A stretch of DNA of 64,000 nt from the NCBI RefSeq assembly GCF_018446385.1, contig NC_055998.1, positions 22,871,173 to 22,935,172 on the forward strand. Direction: 5' to 3'. This stretch comes from Zingiber officinale. Its lineage: Eukaryota > Streptophyta > Magnoliopsida > Zingiberales > Zingiberaceae. The stretch's first letter is position 1. Every line of letters begins with the position of its first letter. The translations under genes were made by a program, and so were the position numbers. Below, piece by piece: positions 11,348-22,767 of this stretch. The notes below the pieces were generated by a model that did no database searches, was not told the origin of the DNA, and saw only the letters and a list, made by a program, of their open reading frames with translations.

Positions 11348-12267
11348 TGTTGGAACCCCAAGGTGTTTTGATGCGATCAAACAAGTTAAGCTAGGTCCTG
11401 TTTGGTTTAACCCTTGTGTCTAAGTGTGCAAGAGTTTAGGAACACAGGAAGTCGAGCGGAAGACGCGGCTAGAGAGAAGGACGGCACAGGGAGAGAGCCG
11501 ACGAGCTCGGTGCATCTGAGATACAAGGTGACCGCAGAAGAGTATACCGGTGGACGAGAAGAACATATGCGACGTTCGAGGGACGAGAAACCGGGAAGGA
11601 AGGCTGCTCGAGGAGAAGGTCGGAAGTTGGGTTCGGGTGAGCCCTATTCCGAATGGCCAAGATCACCCAAGCTAGTAAAGTCAGAGCGGAAGACCCGGAC
11701 CGAAGTGAGCTAAACCGGAGCAGAGGTCCCGGACAAAAAAAGTCAACCAGAGTTAACTTTGGGTGTCCGGGCGCCCGGAACAGTCCAGGGCGCTCGAAAC
11801 CCTTCCGGGCGCCCATAACCCTTTCGGGTACCCGGACCGAGCTTTTATCCAGATCACGGTCAAACCGCGATCCGTGCGAAGGGGATAAAGTTTTATCCCT
11901 CCAAGGGTGCCCAAAACTCTTCGGGGCACCCCGAACAGTACTATAAATATAGCACTGATTCTCACAATTTAGATAACTCACTTGTAATCCAGTTCTTTCA
12001 GTTCTACATTTTCTTTTGTGCTGTCAACGCTGTAAAGAGGCTACTTCGCCCAAAGGAGATCATCAGATAGTGCGCTATACTTTCCTTGGATTAGCAATCC
12101 TCTGATTGCAAACCAAGTAACTCTTTTGTGTCTATTCTCTTTTTATTATGTCTCTTTTTGTTTTAATTACAAGTTCTATTTATTTAGTTGAAAATCCGAG
12201 AAAGGTTGAATTTATTTTTTAGGACAATTCACCCCTCCTCTCTTATCGGCCTCCAAAGGGACCAACA
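11348..12267 (+). repeat. 3' LTR of the SIRE-like element
   Basis: Same length (920 bp) and near-identical sequence to 1379-2298; it ends ACCAACA and is followed by the duplicated CCTAC. The substitutions between the two LTRs show that this is not a very recent insertion. Confidence 0.93.
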
Positions 12268-12350
12268 CCTACTACTTGGAGGATAGGGATGGACGACGAC
12301 TGGAAAGGCCGTGGAGCGCGAACCATCTCTAGCCTTATCGAGCCGGATGA
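12268..12350 (+). pseudogene. Ty3/gypsy integrase, C-terminal end
   Basis: Read after one copy of the duplication, the frame gives YYLEDRDGRRLERPWSANHL, an in-frame TAG, PYRAG and a TGA at 12348-12350. This is the standard end of Tat-type pol. It completes the gene begun at 861-1378 and fixes the orientation of the host gypsy element as plus. Confidence 0.88.
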
Positions 12351-12469
12351 GAGGTGCACTGATGTAATAATCAATGTGTTTTTGCATCCTTGTACTCTTT
12401 GAATGTAGGACAGAAATAAGAAACAAGGATTGCCAAGCTCTGTGCCGAACGATGCATCAAATCATTGAG

Positions 12470-13225
12470 CGGTGACATTAAACTCATATCTCCATCGACA
12501 GTCGAGCAACGACCTTAAACCTATGGCTTCGTCAAATCATCGAGCGGCGACGTTAAACCCATGTCTCCATCGACGGTCGAGTGGCGACCTTAAACCCATG
12601 ACTTCGTTAAATCGTCGAGCGACGACATTAAACTCATGTCTCCATGACGGTCAAGCGGCGACCTTAAACCCATGACTTCATCAAATCGTCAAACGACGAT
12701 GTTAAACCCATGTCTCCATCGACGATCGAGCGACGACCTTAAACTCATGACTTCGTCAAATCATCGAGCGGCAACATTAAACTCATGTCTCCATCGATGG
12801 TCGAGCAGCAACCTTAAACCCATGACTTCGTCAAATTGTCGAGCGACGACGTTAAACCCATGTCTCCATCGATGGTCGAGCGGCGACCTTAAATCCATGA
12901 CTTCATCAAATCGTCGAGCGACGACGTTAAACTCATGTCTCCATCGACGGTCGAGCGACGACCTTAAACCCATGACTTCGTCAAATTATCTAGCGGCGAT
13001 GTTAAACCCATGCCTCCATCGACGGTCGAGCGGCAACCTTAAACCCATGACTTCGTCAAATCGTCGAGCGGTGATGTTAAACGCGTATCTCCACCAACGG
13101 TCGAGCGGCGACCTTAAACCCAAGTCCTCACCAAATCTTCGAGCGGCGACTTTAAACCCGAGTCTCTAATAATGGTCGAGCGGCGAGCTTAAATCAGAGC
13201 TTGCACTTACGGTTGAGCGGTTAGT
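12470..13225. repeat. 75-bp minisatellite in the gypsy 3' untranslated region
   Basis: About ten tandem units of roughly 75 bp lie here, for example 'tctccatc' at 12489, 12564, 12639 and 12713. Each unit is made of two diverged halves of about 37-38 bp built around 'cgagcggcgaccttaaaccc'. Because 75 is a multiple of three, long open frames appear on both strands; they are repeat shadows. Retand-family gypsy elements are known to carry amplified tandem repeats at this place. Confidence 0.9.
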
Positions 13226-13642
13226 CGCAGATACAAGATTAGGAGCGTTTACAGTCAAAGACAAGAAACACTGTGACAAGAAATGCATCGCCGAATGGGC
13301 ATACATATATTAAAATCAAAATTTTTCAAGACTACATTTGCAGGATAGAGATAAGTGCTCCGAACAGGCGAGCTCATATTAAGACTTCAAAAAATTTTAC
13401 AATGTTCAACCTCACTCAAGATAATCAAGAGTGTCGTAGGGTAGTGAGTCGGTCATCTAACCCCGACTGATAACGTTATCCTTGAAGGTCTCGGGGAGAT
13501 GACTACCCGCTTTGAGTTGGTTGATCGTCTCATCTATCATGAGGTTGCAGAGCCGAAGATACCGAGTGGTGACTTTGTCATTAAACGCGCCCGAGCGAAT
13601 ATAGTTCTGGCACCTTGTAGCAAATCAGCTCGGCTCAGCATC
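13226..13642. other. Gypsy element 3' region without a gene
   Basis: This is unique-looking sequence between the minisatellite and the antisense ORF. No convincing ORF or repeat is visible; it may hold the 3' untranslated end of the antisense gene. Confidence 0.5.
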
Positions 13643-15883
13643 CTAATAGATCTTCATCTCCACTCGGGAGCCCTCCAACTCAGTCTTCGCCTTCTCTAGC
13701 TCATCCCGGGCCAGCTTCAGTGTTGCGTCCTTAGTGGAGAGCTGGCCCTGGAGCTCAGTTTCCCTCTCTGTCCGGCTCGCTCGCTCAGTCACCAAAAAAT
13801 TTTCAGCATCTTTGAGCTTGCTGGCGAGATCTCGAGCCTCCTTGTTCTTCAGTTCCAGGTCCTCGATGACCCGGTTCTTCCTAGCGGTAGCCGACTCGAT
13901 CTTCTTGTCAAACGTGCTGACTTGCTTCTTGAATTGGCCCAACATCTCCTCGTGGCCGGAAGATTTAGGCCGTTCGGCCTCAAGAAGCTTGGTCATCTTC
14001 TCTAAGTCGGCCTTCAGTCAGGTCATCTCCCTCGGATCGGTAGTAGGTTGGCTACTGAGACCTAGAGTTTCCTGAACTCATCCTCCAGATGAGTTAGCCT
14101 GTGGCACATGGCCAGGCTCTCCGCCCAATACTACAAGCAGGTAAAAAGTTTAGAATCGATCGGAAGAAAGATAATGACAACAAAGAGCTTACCCCAGTTG
14201 ACATTTGGGTATGACTGTTGGCGAGTGCGCCCGGAGGCATCACCGTCGCTCGGGCTCGGGCTTCCTCCCAGACTTGGGCGAGCGGACCCCGTATGATGAT
14301 TTGATGCTCAGGAGCGCTCGACTGGGCGCTTGGATCGTTGTACTCCTTCGTGGGCAGGTGAAGGATCGCTGTGACGGATCGTCGGGCGCTCGAAGCCGAG
14401 TGGGCCGAGAAGGTTGGGCCAGCCGACTGGGACGCAAATGCAGGGAGGATGGTAGATCTCCGAACCCTCGATGGTCACGATGTTGGAATAGAGGCCAAGG
14501 TCTCCGCGGCGATAGGCTCTTGCGACCACTCGACCACCGATGGAGTCCGATTGAAGAATACCTCGGACGTAGTCGCAGGAATCATGGAGGGATTCAAGGT
14601 GCCGACCTTGACCCTTGCGGCAGATCCAACCACCGAGGCAGTAGAGCGCGAAGACTCCGTGCAGCACCTTTTATGCCTTAGCAACGACTCGCCAGAGGAA
14701 CCCGAGCTCTCCGAACGGACGATGGGCACTTGCTCGGGTGGTGGCTGCACACCGCCGACAACCTCGACGCTGGGGGCTTGGCTAGTTGCCCCCCCCCCCC
14801 CCCCCCACTCGCCAGGGTGGGAGTCGCTGCACTCTCATCTTGAGAGTCGACTAGCTGTAGGCCGCGGTTCGCCAATTCCTCTACAAAAACTGCCTCGATC
14901 TCGTTGTTCTGAAGCTTCGTAAGGCCGGACATCCGAGCACGTAGCATAACTTTGATTGCAAAAGAAGCAGAAAAATCAGTTAGAATCAAAATAAAAACGT
15001 ACAAGAACCTCTTACCTAGGCTGGTCGATAGCCCGGTGTGGATTGGACTCAGGCTAAAAATGTACAACACGCCCTCAAGCAGTAGCTTGTGGATGTCATA
15101 CTTCTGGTCGGCTAGCATGGAGGTGGCATGAAGGTAGTCCGAGCGGCTCTTGTACTTCTTCAGATCCGGACTCGCTGGCAAGTCGGCTTACCACCTCAAC
15201 CGGAAGCTCGGCCGTTCAGAAAGACGCATAAAGAAGAAATATTCCTTCCATTGTTGGTTGGAAGTTGGCATTTTGTCAAAAAAGACTAGCCCGACTCGAG
15301 ACTGAAAGAGAAAGGTTCCTAGTTCGGATTGCTTGGGATAGTAAAAGTAGTGGAAAACGCGAGGGGTCAGAGGAATACCGTGCAGCCGAAACAGCACGAT
15401 GATGCTGCACAGGAGGCAAAATGAGTTCGGCACGAGTTGTGGGAGGGGAAAGCGAAAATAATTACAAACTTCGATGATGAAGGGTTGAATAGGGAATTGG
15501 AGACCGACCACAAATTGGTCTCTGAACAAACAGATTGTGTCGATCAGTGGATCGTTTGGCCGATCGGACGAGGAAAGCACAATGATCTCATGATCAGGGG
15601 GAATCTCAAAAGCGTTTTTGAGACTCTCGGCGTCGCCCACATCAAACCTGATCTCCATGGTAGTATACCAAAGACCAGGAGAGGGATCTGCCGGTTGCGA
15701 GGAGCTTGCCATCGCCGAAATACAAGAAGACGGGGAGGTTCGAAGGGAAGAAATGCAAGCGAGAAACACAAAGCGCTGGAACAAAAATGCAAAGATTGAA
15801 GGCAAGCAAGGTTCAGGAGGAGAGCTTACAGTAGAAGAAAAGGTGGCCGCAGAAGGGGCGCACACGATCGCCGGAGCACCCAC
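13643..15883 (-). pseudogene. Antisense extra ORF (aORF) of the Retand-like gypsy element
   Basis: Read on the minus strand it begins MGAPAIVCAPS at 15883. It contains the 'putative gypsy type transposon' domain seen in plant Tat elements (CLFRDQFVVGLQFP, then PQLVPNSFCLL and TPRVFHYFYYPKQ). An in-frame TAA at 15188-15190 is the only break before the frame continues (SPDLKKYKSRSDYLHA). A short intron with GT/AG ends is likely at 14950-15015 and keeps the frame. A later segment is a long coiled coil (13643-13996: KDAENFLVTERASRTERETE). The function of such aORF proteins is not settled. It runs opposite to pol, as in Retand elements. The middle segment (about 14000-14670) has shifts I did not resolve. 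Confidence 0.72.
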
Positions 15884-15956
15884 CGCACAGGGACAAGTTC
15901 GCCGTTAAAACACTCGCATAAGACGCAAAGTGGAGAGGAGAAGCCGGCGCTGCGGC

Positions 15957-15964
15957 TTTATAAA
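15957..15964 (-). promoter_or_regulatory. Possible TATA box for the antisense ORF
   Basis: TTTATAAA lies about 75 bases upstream of the aORF start at 15883, in GC-rich surroundings. The motif is a palindrome, so it does not set the strand by itself; the spacing to the ORF does. Confidence 0.45.
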
Positions 15965-16435
15965 CTTTGGGCTCGGTTGACCAGAGTCGTCCAATCTAGG
16001 TCACGGGAACTAGAGCGCAGGTCTGGCCGCATAATTCAAACCGCCAAACGTTACATCAGCACCTGTCGCTTCGGAGATGCGATGATTGTGGCGGCGACGT
16101 GTGGCATGTCCCCATTGGTCCGCATTTAATGGTTGCCATTAACATGCGTGGGCGCGTGTTCGGCCTTAATGGGGGCGATCTGTACGAATTCCGAAGGGAT
16201 TCAGGTGACGCCAGCGTTGATTGCACTCATTCAAAGACACCGAAGGAGAAAGTCCCAAGTACAAGTACTCGAAGCGCCAATCAACCTCAAGGATCAGTCC
16301 TATAGCCGACTGACACTCTTCGGCAGACCGACCGGAGTCCACCAGTATCCCGGCCGATCGACCAACTAATCTCCAGACTTTTTGTCCAGTCAGTTGGACT
16401 TGCAGCTTCCGTCAAATAGACTTGAGGGGGAGGCA
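15965..16435 (+). other. Gypsy 3' region up to the polypurine tract
   Basis: No gene is seen. The segment ends in 'gagggggagg' (16424-16433), a polypurine tract directly before the inferred LTR start. Confidence 0.6.
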
Positions 16436-17349
16436 TGTGATGCGGGGATAAGGGACCCACCACAAGGAGAGGTAAGGCCACGGTGGAAGTCAAAGTCAAA
16501 GCATGGCCAACTCCCCTACATCACCGGCCGGTCGGGCGACCTCCTTTGCCCGACCGGGATAAAGAATGTCCGATCCAACATCATCATATCTCGGCCACGA
16601 ACCGACCTTCTGATGCTCAGAAAAGCATGTGTCGATGAAGCACGCGCCAAGCGGCCAGCCCGCTTGGACTTACATCAAACCGCGGAACCAGCAAAGCGGG
16701 GTCGCAACCGAGTAGACTACATTCAGACACAGCTCCACTTGGCACAACAGCGAAGCTCGGACAGTGGAAGGTCGGTCGAGCTGCCATCCCGCTCGGCCCG
16801 AGAACGATAGTGTCCGGACGACTGATGGTTGGCCGAACGACTTACCCGCTCGGTCCAGTAACGTACAAAAGGAGGATATGGCGATATCCTTATAGGAGCA
16901 CGTGCCCCTGATAGACGGCATGGTTGGCGGCATGGTCAGACAGAGGATCGTACGACGAAAGCTTCCACTGTCACGTCAGAGATGTGCTCAACTCGTTGAG
17001 GTATTGTGTCAGGGACACTTTACCGATACATCTTCTCAGGAAAAGTCTCGAGAAGCGTGCATGCCTTGGGAAGCGTGCACACGCGCTACAGGAGCCCCAT
17101 ATAAAGGGGTCCAAGCTTCGTTGGAGGTACGCGCACATTACTGTTGCTATTGTTCTTCTACTTCTTCGTTCCACTACTTCCACATCGCCGGTGATTGACT
17201 TGAGCGTCGGAGGGCCAACGCCGGGGATCGTTCCGTGGCTCGACGCTAACGTGGTTGTGGTTGCAGGTCCGCTTCGCTCGGAGTCTTGGCACAGTCAATA
17301 GGAACGTCACATCCCCAACATCCATCGACTCGACTTTCGGACAAGATCA
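16436..17349 (+). repeat. 3' LTR of the Retand-like gypsy element (approximate ends)
   Basis: It begins TGTGATGCGGGG after the polypurine tract and probably ends near 'aagatca' at 17349. It contains a TATA box (catataaagg, about 17099-17108) and the U5-type 'gacttgagcgtcggaggg' at 17198. The 5' LTR lies outside the window, so length and ends could not be confirmed by comparison. Confidence 0.7.
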
Positions 17350-17406
17350 TTATCTCTTATCGTTTGATATTTTGCTTTAGATCTTCAGTAGAGCATGTTG
17401 TATTTG

Positions 17407-18348
17407 TAGAGCCGTCAATTTAGGTTGGGCCCGTCGGGTTGGTCCGCCCCGCTAAACAATTTAAGCGAGTTGGGTTGAAATTTTATCAACCCAAGTCCAC
17501 CGCGGGCCGACCCGCCTAGACCCGCGACCCGCGCGGGTTGGCCCGCGATGAGCTTGGGTTGGTCCGCGGGTTAAGAAACGCATGCAAACAGTTTAGATCA
17601 ATAGTCAATGCTGCAATTGCGAGAGTGTCAGGGGTTAAATTGTAGCATTTCATTATTTTCTTCGTAGATAGGAATACTAATTAGGAAAAGCCCATACTTG
17701 TGAAGTTGAGTGTGATAGACAAAAGTTATAGAAATATATATGCACTTTAAAGTGGATTAATCTAAAAGTAGATAACCTTCTTATTTGATTCGTTTATGGG
17801 ATAAATCTGAAGCATACATTATACACAATGAAGAGCTTGGTGTGCGTACCCAAACTAGACGACCTTCTTAAAAGTAGATGACCTTCTTATTTGATTTGTT
17901 TATGCAATCACAGTCAGGGTATCACTGATCTAAACTACTCAACGTATAGCCACGAGTCCTAATTATTATTCCTCTTCGTTGCATAATTATATGTCAATTT
18001 ATTATCTTTTTTTGTTATAATTTTAAAATAAAAATAGTACTTTTGATCCAATATAAGTACTTGTTTATGTTCATTTACATTTAAAATATATGTTTATGAA
18101 TATATTTGATTGATGAAATATTTCCGAAATAAAATATTGAAGATATGAACTATTTTTTTAAATTTTTTTAAAAAAATTTGATAGGACCGCGGGTTAGTCC
18201 ATCAAACCCGTGACCCGCCTTGGATTGGGTTGGGTTGAAAATTTTTCAACCCGTCAAATTAATGAGTTGGCCCGTCTCGCCCCGCTAAATGATTGACCTG
18301 TCATGAACTGACTCATTCCGTCATGGATTAGTCCGTCTGACAACTCTA
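17407..18348. mobile_element. hAT-type MITE
   Basis: It is a 942-bp element with inverted ends: TAGAGCCGTCA at the left, and TAGAGTTGTCAG read inward from the right. Both ends carry subterminal copies of 'gggttgg...cccgccccgctaaa'-type sequence. It is flanked by a perfect 8-bp duplication, TGTATTTG (17399-17406 and 18349-18356), which is the hAT signature. No transposase ORF; AT-rich centre. Confidence 0.9.
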
Positions 18349-18356
18349 TGTATTTG

Positions 18357-19031
18357 TAGGGCAAATGACTCGTTAAAGTTATTACGTTCCTCACTTCGAT
18401 AGACGATTCCAATTTTGGATATTCTATGAGAGATTATATATTTATAACTGATTTTTGAATCATTTTCTGTTTAGAAATTTAATTGAGAGGATTAAAGTTG
18501 GAGGTAAATTTAGTTAAGCAAATCCAAACTGTCGAGACAACACACGGCGTATTATTATAAGTCACACACGAAACAGCATTTGTGGTAAGAGATCAGCAAT
18601 TTTGCATTTTTTTTTAGATAAAACAATATTTGTTTTCTTTGATTAAAAAATTAAAATTTTATTTTCAATGAAAAATAATAATTAAAATTTTTTAAACTGC
18701 AAATTTAAGTGGTCAATAGGTTAACGCCTACCGCCATATACAGCGATTGGCTTTACAACACGAACTAGTCCACCAAATCGCGCCACAGAGAACACGTTGA
18801 CTCGTGCCATTCATACTCAAAACGTACACCCACCAGTAACCCATCAGATAACTTCGTGGGCCCCACATTTAGTTTGAATGTGGGACGTTATAGGAGCGAG
18901 TGGAGTTTGGACGTGTGCACGAACATATTCCGTCGCTGGCCCACTGACCCACTGGCCCCACTCCATGGGGAAACATTTAAGACACGACAAAGGGGCGACC
19001 GACGAAGTCACACGGCAGCGGGCGGAGAACC
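18357..19031 (+). promoter_or_regulatory. Upstream region of the ZIP transporter gene
   Basis: No ORF is seen. The first part is AT-rich; from about 18850 it becomes GC-rich and leads into the coding region. No clear TATA box is found. A near-match to the zinc-deficiency element (ctgtcgagaca, about 18530) has an extra base and is not claimed as a site. Confidence 0.4.
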
Positions 19032-21290
19032 ATGTCGGGGTGCCCCGCCGGAGACGTGAGCCGCGCCCAGTGGTGCCGCAATGGCCCGGCGGCGAAGAAC
19101 CTCAAGATGGTCTCCATCGGGATCATCCTCGTCACCAGCGCCTTAGGGATCTCGTCGCCGGTGGTCCTCGCCCGCCTCTTCGAGGGCAAGCCCGCCTACA
19201 CCCGTACCCTGCTCCTTATCAAGTGCTTCGCCGCGGGCGTTGTCCTCTCGACCGCGCTCGTCCACGTCCTCCCCGACGCTTTCGCGGCGCTCGCCGACTG
19301 CCAGGTCGCTGTCCACCACCCCTGGCGCGACTTCCCCTTTTCTGGCCTGCTCACCCTTTTCGGCGCCCTCCTCGCTCTCCTCGTCGATGTGGTAGCGACC
19401 TCCCATGCCCACGGATCGTTCGGCTCTAAAGGGAGGCAGCAGTACCAGCGCCTTGAGGAGGGCATGAAGCAGCGGTCTGAGGCGCCAGTGGCAGAGGTGG
19501 CGATGAGTGGGTGCCACGGGAACCATGGGGGCGATGAGCGCGAGGAGATAGGAGAAGAAGAGGAAGGGGAGCAGGGGAGCGAGGAGGAGCGACTGGAGAA
19601 GTTGAAGCAGCGGTTGGTGTCGCAGGTGCTCGAAATCGGGATTGTCTTCCATTCGGTGATCATTGGGGTCACGATGGGAATGTCGCAGAACCAGTGCTCA
19701 ATTAGGCCACTAGTCGTCGCCCTTTCCTTCCACCAAATCTTCGAAGGAATGGGGCTTGGTGGATGCATAGCGCAGGTAATAAAAATTTTTTTAAAAAAAA
19801 ATCAGAATTTTGTGGTTTCCCTTCAGTTTATGCCCTCAATTGTTAATCTTATGGTCGTTGCCATCAGTAGATGATTTTAATCTAGGAATCAAGAGATTAG
19901 ACGACTTTGGGGGAATTGCATCAAGACAATAAAAATCTACATCTTTGTATGCTTATATCAAACTTAAAAGTGTTTAGTTAGGAATCAAGAGATTAGATGA
20001 GTTTTGGGGAATTGCATGAAGACAATAAAACTTCATCTTTGTATGCTTATATCAAACTTAAAGTGTTTAGTTAGTATGGTCAATATTCAAAAGGAAACAT
20101 ATTGAATTTGTTTGTTTAAAGTTTGAGCATGTCCTATGTAATATCCTCCTAAAACCTGCCATTCTATAAAGAAATTTAACTCAATTGTGGTTTGCAAGTA
20201 GAAAAAATTTTTGCCCCCTAATATTGACGAGTACATACAACAGTCTATTGTCTATTAAAAGACTTTAAATCCGTGTGCAAACACGTCAGAACTTTAACTT
20301 TACCACTATTCACTTTTTATGCAATAAGCCATCCCTATCTTAGCACCTTCCAACCGAATGAGCATTGTTGATTTTGGTTTTGATCACTTTCATTGCAGAG
20401 TCCATCTAGAACTGGCACCAATGCTAAAGGACCTTTTAAATTTACCCATAGTCTTAGAAAAGAAACAAGATGATTCCTACTCACTCTTTTTGCAAAAGAA
20501 TGGCCTGACTGGATCTTTAGACATAATGGCCATTGGCCAACATCCACTTGTATAATATCTACTTTTGAGGTGTTCCTTCAATTTTGTCTAGTAAATCACT
20601 GATTTTTTTTATACAAGATAACAACTAAGAGTTGGAATCTAGCGTACGGCAACTAAATTCACAAGGGTACCATATCAGTGCTCTCTATCCACTAACCAAT
20701 TATACTGTAGTTATATGTAGATTCTCTTTCAATACCTGGAAGTCCATTGTTAATTGACAATTCCTTTAATATTGATATCTTGCAGGTGGGATAAAATGTT
20801 TTCTTTACTTGTCCTTTTTTTGTTTCCGATGTATGCATATTTCTTCATTGATCATCTATAGCTATGTGTACTTGCATTTTATCTAATTTAAATCTGCACA
20901 AGTGCATTGACTGGTACAAGCTTTGATGATTCCATACCATCTGGTTGAATGATCTGTGGCATCATTTTCTTACAGGCAGGCTTCGGCTTGGGGACAGTGG
21001 TGTATATGTGCCTTATGTTCTCAGTGACTACTCCTTTAGGGATAATTTTGGGAATGATTGTTTTCTATATGACCGGCTATGACGACAGCAGCCCTAATGC
21101 CCTGATATCTGAAGGATTGCTGGGCTCCCTCTCTGCAGGAATACTGATATACATGGCACTTGTGGATCTAATAGCAACAGATTTCTTTCACAACAAGACA
21201 ATGTCCTCTATCCCTCAGATGAAGAAGGCATGTTATACAGCATTAGTCTTTGGGTCTGCTTCTATGTCTGTACTTGCACTTTGGGCTTAG
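19032..21290 (+). CDS. ZIP6: ZIP-family metal transporter, ZIP6-like (exons 19032-19775 and 20976-21290)
   Basis: Two exons with GT/AG borders join in phase 0 to give 352 residues, the usual ZIP length. Around residues 25-124 lie three membrane segments with KCFAAGV and HVLPDAF. Membrane segment 4 has [10 protein letters not shown] (His207) and segment 5 has [11 protein letters not shown] (His234, Glu238), the metal-binding signature of ZIP proteins. Exon 2 supplies the last three segments and ends ALWA. The start [15 protein letters not shown] and HPWRDFPF point to the ZIP6 branch. It should move Zn2+ or a related divalent metal into the cytosol; the membrane is not shown by sequence. The variable loop (125-195) has few His ([12 protein letters not shown]) and is strongly Glu-rich. 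The 1200-bp intron is AT-rich. An aataaa lies at 21402. No frame damage is seen. Confidence 0.93.
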
Positions 21291-21890
21291 TAGCATTGTA
21301 AAAGAGATGTTTTATTAGAATCAATATGTGCTTCAAGTTATCAAAAAGGCAATCTATCACACAAGATGTTTTTCTGAGAAGGCAAGTAGGTATGTTGATA
21401 TAATAAATTTCATTTTATGCTTATGCTTTTGCAACTTTGTGTCATCCTTACCAACTTCCTATTAAGTATTGTGTAGAATGACCACAATAACAGTGCCATT
21501 TTACATGTGTGCATGAAGAACAACACTTCTGGAAATTAGGAAGGTAGAGCTGTGGGTAGTAAAGAATGATAACCTGCATACATATAACCATTGTTTTCAA
21601 TAAGTTGCAATTTTAGTTTGTGTAATCTGTGGAGCACATTAATCTAATTCTTTTATTTTCCCTTGTTCCTGGAAGTTGTATGAAGCATTGTCAAAATAAC
21701 TAAATGTTCTTCCAGCCTTCATGCTGACTGGGTCTATGGATATGTTTGTGATTATAATTGGACAGAGTAGAGCTTAATTTCCACTTGAATGATTGGAACA
21801 TTCAGGGTGGAGACTTTCATATTGGAAGGTTCTATCAAATACTAATCCCTCGATCAATTTAACCGATCCGGAGAATGATTAGTAGGATAC
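21291..21890. other. 3' flank of the ZIP gene
   Basis: No ORF. It includes the likely 3' untranslated region (aataaa at 21402-21407) and ordinary AT-rich intergenic sequence. Confidence 0.5.
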
Positions 21891-22760
21891 CACGTTGATA
21901 AAAAGAGGTCAGTGAATCTGCTGAGGTGGTTTCGAAGGTTAAATTGTTGTCTGGCTACTTGGGCCTCTCGGCTCCTTAGCCTCTTGGGTCTCCCGACTCC
22001 CTATCTCCTGGCTCCCTGGCCTCTTGAGTCTCCTGATTCCTTAGTTGATGTTTGGCTACTCAGGCCTCCCGACTCTTCAGACTCTCGAGCCTCTCAACTC
22101 CTCAGCTCTCGGGTCTTCCTACTCCTTAGCCTCTTGGATCTTTCAGTTACATAGCTTCTCGGGCCTCCTGGCTATCTAGTTTTTTGGACCTCCCGACTCT
22201 TCAACAATGCAAGATAAAGAACCGTTTCAGGAAAAGAATAACCATTGCACAAATCTTGGTTATTTTAGAAAAAAGGCAATAGTATGAATAAATCTTACAT
22301 TATTTTAAAAATTAAATAATGACAGCATGAAAATCGGAACGGAAGGAAAAAGTTTATCAATCTTGATTATGTTAGAAAAAAAAATAGCGACATGAATAAA
22401 TCTTACATTATTTAAGGAATTAAATAATGACAATATGAAGATCAAAACGGAAGGAAAAGGTATATTTTCTCTCTATAAAAGATGATTATTTTCAACCTCT
22501 AAGATATGCAGACACATACACATCACTACTTATATTGAAACCCTAATGTTCATCTTCTAATTTGGTGTCGGAGTGGCCGTATCGGAGTACCCCTGGCTGT
22601 TATTATAACCCTCTTCTTATTGTTTGTCTCCGTCCAAGATTCTAAGACGTCATCATCCTCATTATCATTTGGTGATTGGTGATTAAATTCGTGACAGAGT
22701 GAATTCACCGATGATTCATCCGTCGACGCTCGTGGCCAGATTTTTAACCTTGATCAGTAT
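21890..22760 (+). repeat. Probable gypsy LTR remnant with internal repeats
   Basis: A TATA motif (ctataaaag, about 22475) is followed by 'ggtgtcggagtggccgtatc' at 22564. This resembles the U5 of the gypsy LTR at 16436-17349, and the end 'ttgatca' is also similar. Inside are a degenerate C/T-rich minisatellite (about 21945-22200, units around 'ggcctcttgggtctcc') and a tandem duplication of about 106 bp (22252-22357 and 22358-22463). It lies between the 3' ends of the two host genes. The left boundary is uncertain. Confidence 0.5.
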
Positions 22761-22767
22761 TTTGCAA

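Larger units (their letters stand above)
1379..12267 (+). mobile_element. SIRE-like Ty1/copia element, gag-only, with nested insertion
   Basis: Two 920-bp direct LTRs (1379-2298 and 11348-12267) start TGTTGG and end CCAACA. They are flanked by the 5-bp target duplication CCTAC at 1374-1378 and 12268-12272. A primer-binding site follows the 5' LTR and a polypurine tract precedes the 3' LTR. The inside carries only gag-like sequence (2358-2826 and 9626-10608); no protease, integrase, reverse transcriptase or RNase H is seen, so it is non-autonomous. It sits in the C-terminal part of a gypsy integrase and is itself interrupted at 2827-9620. Confidence 0.93.

Noticed and set aside
12472..13169. 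Long open frames with a 25-residue repeat (MTSSNRRATTLNPCLHRRSS-like)
   Set aside because: They are translations of the 75-bp minisatellite, whose length is a multiple of three; similar frames appear on the other strand.
14371..14922. Plus-strand ORF of 183 codons
   Set aside because: It lies opposite the antisense aORF segment and shows no domain; the minus-strand reading has family-type sequence and an intron.
18525..18540. Zinc-deficiency response element upstream of the ZIP gene
   Set aside because: The sequence ctgtcgagaca has an extra base inside the 10-bp palindrome and does not match the consensus.
19143..19768. Antisense ORFs of 169 and 190 codons over ZIP exon 1
   Set aside because: They are shadows of the GC-rich coding strand with no recognisable domain.
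20358..20555. 65-codon ORF inside the ZIP intron
   Set aside because: No ZIP-like or other family sequence; exon 1 and exon 2 join in phase and restore a conserved protein without it.
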